A stretch of 64,000 nucleotides of DNA from Limnanthes douglasii subsp. nivea (taxonomy: Eukaryota > Streptophyta > Magnoliopsida > Brassicales > Limnanthaceae), in assembly GCA_036936605.1 (NCBI GenBank), contig JAUPFV010000001.1, forward strand, positions 246,014,925-246,078,924, read 5' to 3'. Position numbers and translations under genes: made by a program. The first letter of the stretch is position 1; each line of letters starts with the position of its first letter. The notes under the pieces are model-generated. The model was not told the DNA's origin and searched no databases. It saw only the letters and a list, made by a program, of their open reading frames with translations. Positions 30,390 to 39,120 of the stretch are shown in pieces.

Positions 30390-31280
30390 ATTATTTGCTG
30401 TAAGCCGTATCTATCAGGGCAATATACGAAACAATCGCAATGCATGTTACTCAAATCTATCAGGCTACTAACAAAAAGGCCTTAAGATTTCTAAAAACTG
30501 TAAACTTTTTGTATATAGGGCATGTTTGTTTTCTTAATCTCTGTAGGAGTCTGATTCTGTTCAATTCTTTTGGATCTCCTCAAACTCAATCATAAAAACT
30601 TAGAAGAAGATATCAAATCCAAACAAAGGTAGAAATAGAAAATAAAACACAAGATGAATGAAACACAAGATGAATTGTCTATTACAACTTCTTCAAACAC
30701 ACATTACAGATAATATATATTTATATATTTTCTGAAACACATCGATGCAACTCGAATGCCTTAGAAATAGATAAAAGACACATAAATAACAGCTACAGAA
30801 GCTTCCATCTTCTGTTTTCCTGCAAAAATAACAATAATGTTCTGTCATTAATTGAATATATAGCAACAAAGGTTGCATATGAAGAGATGCCACAACAGAA
30901 CAAATCATTTATAAAGCTAAAAGGAAATATAGAAACCAAGGAAACCAAAAAGGGCTAAACAAGCAAGCATTGCAGTTCAGTTGTGTTCTGTGAGTCATAT
31001 CTATCAGACTCCTAATAAAGAAGATATCAGGCCTATTACTAGTTAACTAGCAATGTCGTGGTTCATATCTATCAGACTCCTACAGAAGATAGTTAACTTT
31101 CAGTGTATTGCCTGTCAGATCTTCGAACGATTCTCATATTTATATGCGGAACAATCACAATGTCCGTGAGTGCAAACTACCAGACTCCAAATAAACAATC
31201 TATCATACTTATAATTAGTAAAAACGCAATGTATTTGTTCATATGTATCAGACGGCAACTGAATAATCAACAACAAGCAC
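30390..31280. repeat. Dispersed TATCTATCAG motifs
   Basis: Copies of (C/G)(A/T)TATCTATCAG followed by ACTCC or GGC stand at about 30407, 30452, 31000, 31060 and 31240 (degenerate). The same core is in the arrays at 26.1-26.7 and 28.8-29.3 kb. ORFs in this interval are low-complexity and not credited. Confidence 0.6.
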
Positions 31281-31490
31281 ATTACATAGAATCTATTCTT
31301 CATGTTTGTTCAAAGGGGAGAGTTTATATACACATAAACCAAAAAAGTCCTAACTATAAGCCATTTCCAACTAAACAGATTCACCAATTAGTGAGCATCA
31401 CTATCACATACATACTTGAATTCTAAACTGACCCTGTGGACAAACGAAGCGATAGTGATAATTAACAAAAGGGAACTGAAATTGAGTACC

Positions 31491-31663
31491 TTAGGAGCAA
31501 CAACAGTAGCCGTTTTGACTACCAAACCAGGGAAAGAACGATGCGAGAGAGAACCTGGAGCCAATCTCCCGAATGAAGCGAATCTGACACCAGAAGCTTG
31601 AAAAGAAGCTAAGTTCTTAGCTACTGTAGCTGATGGTGGTGCTGTTAATTGAGTTAAAGCCAT
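31491..31663 (-). pseudogene. CPN20: CPN20 (20-kDa chloroplast co-chaperonin) first coding exon
   Basis: The minus strand reads MALTQLTAPPSATVAKNLAS, ending SFPGLVVKTATVVAPK. This is the plastid transit peptide of the 20-kDa chaperonin, the tandem-GroES co-chaperonin of Cpn60 in the stroma (Arabidopsis MAATQLTASP...LVVKAASVVAPKYTSIKP). The exon ends AAG with donor GTACTC. Upstream, AG|GTAAGT near 31756 and TTTTTTGCAG near 31703 mark a 5'UTR intron, and promoter-like sequence runs to about 32100. The exons for the mature protein (YTSIKPLGDRV) are absent downstream. A captured 5' gene end; it could still drive a transcript. Confidence 0.72.
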
Positions 31664-32110
31664 TTTACCAGCTATGGACCAAATGCTTCACAAGATTTAT
31701 CTGCAAAAAACCAATTGAACAGATAGACACAATCGAAATGATACAAAAACTTACCTTTTCTCTCTTTTCTCTTTTCTTCTCTACATATTTCTCTTTCACG
31801 AATTATTATGCCTTCTCTGTCTGCTACTACTACCAGACATCAAGAACCCTAGAGATTATTTCGTTTCGGTTTCGGCTTTTTTGCTTCACTGGATCCAATT
31901 GCAAAACACAAAAGTGAAGAAAGTGATGGAAAAGATATGAATTTTTCGGGGTTTTGATAACTTGTTTCGAGCAGAAGAGCTTGTGCTTTCGATTGAAGGA
32001 ACGAGTGGTGAGCGAATTCGAGAGGGTCTGTAGTTCAAGAGAGAGGGTTAAGAGAGAGAGTGTGGAGGCTGATTCAAAATTCAAAAATGTTGATGGTTGA
32101 AAATACTCAT
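31664..32110 (-). promoter_or_regulatory. Captured CPN20 leader, 5'UTR intron and promoter side
   Basis: Immediately upstream of the CPN20 ATG on the minus strand. The leader intron has canonical GTAAGT donor (31756 region) and TTTTTTGCAG acceptor (31703 region). CT-rich leader and GAGAGAG tracts precede. No TATA box is obvious. Confidence 0.55.
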
Positions 32111-32285
32111 TAATTCTCAAAATAAGTCTTATATACTAGGTTAAGGGTAATCTTGGTATTAAAAAAATAAAAGGTATTAGAAGTGGATATGTTATATGAA
32201 ATGGGTATTAAGTGAGCATTAACCCATTTTTGGGTACTAGGTTGTAATAGGTTTGGCTAAAAGGTACTTAGTGTGTCATTTCCCT

Positions 32286-32295
32286 ACTTTTAATG
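32286..32295. repeat. ACTTTTAATG, third copy
   Basis: Right-hand copy, directly after element Y. Confidence 0.4.
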
Positions 32296-32451
32296 AATCA
32301 TTGGCGGGTGGTTTTCAAATGCGTGCGGTTTGATTTTTTTCCGGTGAAAAAATACTATATTTTTTAAATTTAAACGAAAGTTTGAATATCTTAATTTTCA
32401 CTTCTTTTTATATTTCTGTCATAGAATTTCGGGTTCTTTTTAAGGAAATTA

Positions 32452-33487
32452 TACCAAAGGTACCTACTCAACTATTCAATTGTCACTTACCACCCAAGGT
32501 TTGATCAATTGTTACTTAATACCCAACTCAACTACCTTATTGTCACTTACAACCTAACTTTATTTTAATACCCTAACTACCCTCACCATTCATGAACACC
32601 CACGTAACCAAAATTTCTATTTCCTTCTCTTTCCTTCTCTTTCCTACTTTTCCTTTAATTTTATTTTTAAAAGATCCGTATCTTTCGAACCGGAGCTCGA
32701 AAAAAATAAATGAAAGTACCATTACTTTTGTTTTTTAAAAATGAACAAAACTAGATCCATTTATGATATTTTTTTGATTGTTTTAAAAATAAAATTTCAC
32801 TAGTTGCAAGCAATTCGCATCTTGAGAATTGTACTAGTTTTTTTTTCATACCAGTTTTTTTTTTTATCGTTCAGAAATCCTGAGAGTTGCAAGCAATTCG
32901 CATCTTATCATGAGAATCGTTCAGAAATTTGCAAGCAATTCGCATCTTATCATGCGAATCGTTCAGAAATTGCAAGCAATTCGCATCTTATCATGAGAAT
33001 CGTTCAGAAATTGCAAGCAATTCGCATCTTATCCTGAGAATCGTTCAGAATTTGCAAGCAATTCGCATCCTGAGAATTTGCAAGCAATTCGCATCTTGAG
33101 AATTGTACCAGTTTTTTTTTTCGTTCAGAAATCTTGAGAGTTGCAAGCAATTCGCATCTTATCATGAGAATCGTTCAGAATTTTGCAAGAAATTCGCATC
33201 TTATCATGAGAATCGTTCAGAAATTGCAAGCAATTCGCATCTTATCATGAGAATCGTTCAGAAATTGCAAGCAATTCGCATCCTAAGAATTTGCAAGCAA
33301 TTCGCATCCTGAGAATTTGCAAGCAATTCGCATCTTGAGAATTGTACCAGTTTTTTTTTTTACCAGCGCGCGTCTTTTTTTAGTCGGGGGTATTTTTGTC
33401 CAAATTTCAATTTGAGGTACCAAGTTACACTATCCAAAAAACGGGTACCGCCGGATAATACCATAGTTGAGAAGGTATTTACCGGTA
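32452..33487. mobile_element. Terminal-inverted-repeat element with internal array
   Basis: Left end TACCAAAGGTACCTACTCAA, and the complement of the right end TACCGGTAAATACCTTCTCA, both followed by ACTAT: imperfect inverted termini of about 25 bp. The interior has the same 120-bp module as element X (32665-32790) followed by a 40-bp minisatellite. No target duplication was found by eye and there is no coding region. A non-autonomous DNA transposon of unassigned superfamily. Confidence 0.5.
32806..33345. repeat. 40-bp minisatellite GCAAGCAATTCGCATC
   Basis: About 13 copies of GCAAGCAATTCGCATC, most followed by TTATCATGAGAATCGTTCAG. Full units are about 41 bp; shortened units of about 25 bp also occur (33053-33079, 33291-33318). 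The in-frame peptide repeats at 32804-33312 are an artefact of this array. Confidence 0.95.
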
Positions 33488-33880
33488 CTTTTCTCTTCTT
33501 TTTATCCCCTGCGTTTCTACTCGTTAAATTAAAATAAATCGCTGAGATTGTAACTGTTTTTTTTAAGCAAAAACTAATTTTATTAATATAATAATTATGG
33601 TGACTTATTTATTTGGTACAATATCAAATTTGAAGCAATCAATTTTACATTTAGAGGTTATGTACATTAATAAAGAATTTAAGGATCTTTGGAAATCTAA
33701 ATATTCTTCAACGTAAATGATGCCTATTAGTGATTAATAGGTTGACTCCCATTATTTGTTGTTATTATTCAAGTCCTGCTCTATAGATCCAAGTTTATCT
33801 AAACATCTAATAAATTTCTTTTTTTCTAATTTTTTTTAACCTGCAAAACAAAAAACTACTATTTTCTATTTTTAAGTCAG
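33488..33880. other. AT-rich stretch, no gene seen
   Basis: Between the TIR element and the minus-strand LINE; no motif recognised. Confidence 0.4.
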
Positions 33881-36250
33881 GTTTTATCCTATTTTGAGAT
33901 TGGTTATATATCAATATTAATTTGTAGGCCAAGATCAATTGAGACTTATAACTTCAGAAATTAGTAAGACTAATCAGGTGAATTACTGAGACTCAAAGAA
34001 CATATTTCTAGACTTTCCAAAAAAGCACTTAGTGAAGCAGGAATATGACTTGTTCATCAGCCTTAGTTACCACGTTAAAATCACCTACAACAAACCATTA
34101 TTGATTTGTTATAGAGATTTCTCTTAGTTTTTTCCAAAGGGTTTGCCTTTAAATTCCGGAACATTTTGCATATAGTATTGTAATTAAGAACTCTTTATTT
34201 AATGAAGAGTGGCTGACACTCAAATGAATTAATTGTTTAAGGTTTAAGATAGTTTTAACCTTATAATTAATTATTATTTTTCAAATGATCCAAATTTTAT
34301 TTTAAATATTAAAACACCTTAGATTAAAGGCAAGTACCTTCAAAACTTTATCTATTTTCCTATGAGAAATCGTTAATGAAGTCAAATATTTCAACTTAGA
34401 TTAATAATTTTAATTTGCCTATTTTACTTTTATTATCTATACGTGCATTCCAGTTTAGAACAGTAAAGGTCATTTCGATGAAGAATTATATGATTTTTAT
34501 CATCCTTTAAAGAGTATATAACCTTTGACATTAATGGTCATTTATGATTTTTATTTCTTTAATCTCTTACTTTTACCATTTTTTATCTTTTATTTCAGCA
34601 ATTCTTTTCTAAAATTGGTGATATACATAAGCTGATTGAAATGGAGATTTTAGGCGATTCATGGTCAGTTTAAAGATTATATATCTCATTTGATGAATTA
34701 ATTATATTACCTAATTCTAACGTGTGTATGACCTCAGTTATTTCATTACTTGAGACATCAGTGGTTTCAAGTTCATTAGCATGGTCATTTGGATTGTTAT
34801 TGTCTTTTATTTGTTGTTGTTCAATGTTATTCACCATGTTCATGTTGGTTTTAGTGATAAGAGGACTCAAAGTGTGGGTATTTTCTGGAATTATAGAATT
34901 TGTGTTATCTGTTTCAAATCGACTTTCTTATTTAATTCACTATAGTCATTATTTCTATTGACTATAAGAGGAGGGTTATTATCACTTTTCTGATTTTGGT
35001 TGTTTTAAACAACTGTAGAGTTTATTTTTTAACGCATATTTTCTTTTGGGGAATTGAGTTCTGGTTACAACCTTGAGTATTTTTTTTAATTTGTTGATTA
35101 TCTTTTGAGGTGATTTTTCTTTGGTTTTTCATAGTTTTAATGATTAGAAGGTTTGTGGCCAATATGATTACAAGTTGAGCAGTAGAATGACATATCACCA
35201 TATGTGATTTTCTATCACTACCCATCTCTGTCTCCAAAGCCTACCCAGAGTCTTTGGGGTAGATATTTAGATATGTTCAATTCGAGCAAAGCTTTACAAT
35301 AGTTAAAGCTTGTTGGATTCTTTGGTGAGACCCAAATTGATAGATGGTATCCTAAGCTTTTAGTTATATTAGTTACAGAGTCATGGTTGTACATAAATTC
35401 AGGAATGACTGGAATAGAAACCCAGACTAGGGTTATAGGATATTCAGTCATGGGGTTGAATCGAGGATACCATTTCAAAAGTCTTAAATAAAATTATATT
35501 TTTAAGTCTTTTTTATGTCTAGTTCTATTAAGATGTGTTTATAGTCTCAAAATTGTTAACCAAAGTTTCCTATAAATTTGAAAATATTCAAGGAAGATTT
35601 GATTTCTTCTAACTTTGGTATACCAAACGAAAATTTGGCAACTAAAGTGAATTTAAAAAAAAGCATGAAGAGAATACTTATATGGTTCCGGAAAGATTAC
35701 AACGTTGAAACCTTCTTTTTCCTAGAAATCTACCTTGTCATGAGTGAAAACCTTCTTGTTGGATTTGGTGGCATCCACATATGATTTATGTTGTCTATTC
35801 ATTATATTATGGCCTTGGAGCTGATATGGTGGAAACGATTAAAATATCAAATCGTGTCTTTACTCATGAGAATGGATATCCATAGGGTTTTTCTTTTATC
35901 TATTCTATGATCTTGTCTTATGATAAAAATAAATCTAGATATCTTCGAAATTTACCTTCCTTGAGGCCTTCCTGATCCTGTTTGTCATCAACTTATCTCA
36001 GCTCTTATTGTTTTATTTGCATCCATGCTAGTTCTTAATTCATTTGATTTGTATCTCTTGGCCTCGGTTTTAGGGCTAGGGTTTTGGCACCATCTTTTGG
36101 TTGATTTGAAGAAGATGTTGCCTCTAAGAGGGGATTTAGAGACAAATCTGTCATTGTAGACGAATATTTTGCTGGATGGCAACGATCTCAAGCGATTGCC
36201 TATTATGGTTAGAATTTGTCTAGATTTGTGGAAGAAAAGAGGTTACTTCT
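33880..36250 (-). pseudogene. L1-type LINE, 5' half (ORF1 and start of ORF2)
   Basis: Read on the minus strand from 36250. The N region is SMDANKTIRAEIS near 36000; the same block recurs at 49340-49560. The DUF4283 domain follows: AKFSFGIPKLEEIK at 35620, KWYPRFNPMTEYPITLVWVS at 35470, LPQRLWVGFGDRDG at 35230. The zinc knuckle is FYCSTCNHIGHKPSNH near 35170. An Asn-rich linker lies at 34870-34670. ORF2 endonuclease shows GDFNVVTKADEQV near 34060. Many frameshifts. Reverse transcriptase is missing, unusual for a LINE because 5' truncation is the rule; the 3' half was probably removed later. Confidence 0.7.
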
Positions 36251-36903
36251 CTCAATCGCGCTCTTCCCAATATTCATGAGATTGTAACTACTTTGTCACA
36301 TCATTTAGGCACCATAACCGATAAATTAAAGTCCGACCATATATCGGTACAATTCTTAGCTTATTTATATTTAACTTATGCTATAAGTTTTTTTTATGAT
36401 ATGTAGAAGTAATTATAATATAAGTTTTGATTTGATGACGTTATTTTAGTTATAAAGTAATATTTATTGTTATATATTTTTTAAATTATGATGAAAAGTA
36501 ATATATTTAACAATGCATTGAATTATGTTTATAATTTATCTGATTAAAATAATAGGATATTAGATAATGTTTGAGTCATTTTACATGAAACATGTAAAAA
36601 ATTTAAAGTTTTAAATCCTGAATGGAATAATAATAATGAAACTTTAATTGTTTACTTTTTTTTACACACCGCAATTAAAAAACAATGCTCGTGAAAATCA
36701 TATCATAGAAATAATCAAAATTTTAAAAGTTTGCTGTAGTAGCATTTTTGCTCTCAATGGTGAGGTTAATTGTTTTGTAGTTGTTTTGAGGTTGTTGTAT
36801 TATTCATGAAATGTATGTATTTATAATCAAATAGTCAGCAGAGCTTTTATCTTTAAGGAACTAACTTTAAAGCATAGAAAGAGAAATTTTGGTGAAAGAT
36901 AAT
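36251..36903. other. AT-rich stretch, no gene seen
   Basis: Very AT-rich; no coding or repeat structure recognised. Confidence 0.4.
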
Positions 36904-37153
36904 CTATAAACTTTCAAAATTTCGATGGTAGTCCCTAGACTATCCATTTTGGATAAAGTTAGTCCCCTGCGTGTTTTGACCATCAAGTTTTGTAGCAGAT
37001 AGTCCATCAACTATTCATTTTCAAAAAAAAATAGTCCTTTGATTTTCTATTTTTGATAAAGTTAGTCCTTTAAATAAACATTCATAGCGGAATAACTTTA
37101 TCCAAACTGGATAGTCAAGGGACTACCAACAGACTTTAAAAGTCCAAGTACTA
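36904..37153. mobile_element. MITE-like inverted repeat
   Basis: A 250-bp element with long inverted arms. The left arm contains GGTAGTCCCTAGACTATCCA then TTTTGGATAAAGTTAGTCC. The complement of the right arm has GGTAGTCCCTTGACTATCCA then GTTTGGATAAAGTTATTCC. The arms make up most of the element. A more decayed relative is at 41640-41960. Confidence 0.75.
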
Positions 37154-37154
37154 T

Positions 37155-37311
37155 TGTTAGGGTGGCGACCAAAGTCCCCCATCCCATATCGGTTAAACAT
37201 AGGAAGGATCAGTGGTATATAAATAAGAATATATCGTGTTGTTCTTACTTATATACGGAGACTGAATATGCGGACCGGACCCCCATATTCCCAACTCGTG
37301 GTATCTGAGCC
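37155..37311 (+). repeat. TRIM/copia-like LTR and primer-binding site
   Basis: TGTTAGGGTGGCGACCAAAG starts a 143-bp LTR-like unit. It contains CCCATATCGGTTAAACATAG and GGTATATAAATAAG, a block typical of small plant TRIM/copia LTRs. TGGTATCTGAGCC at 37299-37311 is one base off the initiator-Met tRNA binding site TGGTATCAGAGCC. No second LTR is seen to the right before the LINE, so it is a fragment. Confidence 0.6.
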
Positions 37312-38390
37312 AGACCCAAACGATGCGCGATGGTGGTAATATTCTCTGAGGTCGAATATGATGATCCAGTAGCTATGCTCAAGGTGATCTGCTATAAAGA
37401 TCCTAGTTCGGAGTGCTTGTGGCTCGTCAAGCAGTGTGGCTTGATTGGAGTGACGCTAAGGAACAAGACAGAGTGGTCTAATCATAAGTGATGTAATCCG
37501 GTGAGACGAGGAAGGATCTGAACGAAAACATGTGTGCCTACATGTACAGATTTATGAACATAAAAAATAACTTAAAAAAAGTTACGACAAATCTATATCA
37601 TGTATCACTTTAGGCCAAGAAATTTTAACCAATCTACTAGCTGAGGATACCATGAAGTGTAAGGCTCGTAACTTCAAATAGTTCCTGATGCAAGTGGAGC
37701 AAAAAATCAAGGTTGAAGAGACGATACGTGCACGAATGACGTGATAACCAAATGTGTATCTTTGATATCACCTATCCTATTTTAATCCTACAAAGTTCTA
37801 TGAGGTACTCTTACTACAGAACCTTTTCAATGATGCTCTTCTTTTCAGAATAATAATAACAGAGTGAAAAGTTGGTGAACCCCTAAAATTCATGAGTCAT
37901 ACAATCATAACGGTCCAAATAACAAGTACACCGAGCTCACCGAGAATATATTCATAATCTATGAACGAACACAAGATTCAATTCCGTTTAAAAAAACTTG
38001 AAAAAATGTCGGACCCAACGGATTCCTAAAACTCGAACAACTTCTGTAAGTAACACAACAATAATGACGGATATACTAGACTATCGAGCCCTAAATGATA
38101 AAATTTAGAACCTGTTCGATGAGAGAAGGATTCAAGAATTTTTCAAGGGAATGATCGCTTAATCTAGTTAACCACACTCAATTACATGCGCCATCGACCA
38201 AACCCCAAACGGAAGCATCAAAAGATGTAGCTTTCTGCTAGGGCAAACCATGAATTTATTTAGAGTAGACCTCATGTCCCTGTAATTATGATTGGTCTAT
38301 TTGGTCTTATTTTGCAGTTATATTCAAGATCAAAATTGGTAAATTTATGACTACAACTCACATGATCTGGAGCTGGTTCTGGTCAACCCA
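37312..38390. other. Retroelement-like stretch without a clear domain
   Basis: The first 200 bp look like the internal start of the TRIM/copia unit. The rest has only short broken readings (for example LTNLLAEDTMKCKARNFK near 37630) that I cannot assign. Confidence 0.3.
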
Positions 38391-39120
38391 AAATAAAGTT
38401 CATATTAAAAACTATCTTCTCTGCCATCATAAACTGGATAATCTAGAAAACAAGGAATAAAGTCAAATTCAAAGGAAGTACTATCTCTCATATCTATCTA
38501 TTAACTATATAAAGTTCATTATAACTAGTCTGGATCAATCTAATATTTTTAAACATAAGGATTGGAATGATGTTGAGAATTCAACAAGTGAAATGAGATG
38601 CTGCAATCATGTTGAGAAGATAAAGAAAGAAACTCACCTAACTTGGTCTCTTCCACTCCCTGGTAGATGCAAATTAAACACTGATGCATCTTGTCTAGCT
38701 TCTGGAGAATCCAGCGGTAGAGTTATAATCAGAGACTCCAATGGCTATATCATTTATGTTTATAACAATATGTACGGAAATCTTTCTCCAATCATGGTTG
38801 AAAAAATAGCTCTCCATGATGACCCCCAAATCTGTAAAATAAAATATTTAGGAAATGTTGATATTATAATGGACTCAGGGATATTAGTCTCTCTTCTATC
38901 ATTAGGAAAAAATCCCAGGTTTTTAGATCCTATTCTAAAAACTATTAGGCTTCCAATATCTCCATCAATGGTCCTTTACATCTTCCTGAACAAAACAAAG
39001 TTGTCGATTGACTAGTCAGGTGGACTCTGAAATGTAAAATGAAAATGGATCATACTATCTGTGAGGCTCCTCCTCCATTGAGTGCAATTATTATTCTCGA
39101 TAGTGTCGGGTTATATTAGA
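38390..39120 (+). pseudogene. L1-type LINE 3' end (RNase H domain)
   Basis: ORF2 C terminus. It reads KNKVKFKGSTISHIY-like text near 38460, then LTWSLPLPGRCKLNTDASCL (38635-38695), the plant LINE RNase H start (W.PP..g..KLNtDGs). It then reads DIIMDSGILVSLLSL, and a terminal motif IFLNKTKLSID with stop at 39013. Downstream frame-shifted ARW-like tail continues to 39120. Aligns with the RNase H of the LINE at 48.7-49.1 kb. 5'-truncated. Confidence 0.75.

Larger units (their letters stand above)
27261..32285. mobile_element. Putative gene-fragment-carrying element Y
   Basis: A 5.0-kb segment between the second and third ACTTTTAATG copies. It carries pieces of at least three unrelated host genes: an ABCC nucleotide-binding exon (+), a Gly/Ser-rich C terminus (+), and the CPN20 promoter plus first exons (-). 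Arrays based on ATCTATCA lie at 28.8-29.3 kb and 30.4-31.3 kb. No terminal inverted repeats and no transposase are visible. It could be a Pack-type non-TIR Mutator-like element, or a Helitron; I saw no clear Helitron 3' hairpin with CTRR. Confidence 0.4.

Noticed and set aside
27261..32285. Helitron interpretation of element Y
   Set aside because: No 5' TC start and no CTRR with preceding hairpin recognised at the right end; kept only as an alternative.
32804..33312. Proteins with repeated CKQFASYHENRSE peptides
   Set aside because: Direct product of the 40-bp minisatellite; unit length not a multiple of three in all units and no start context.
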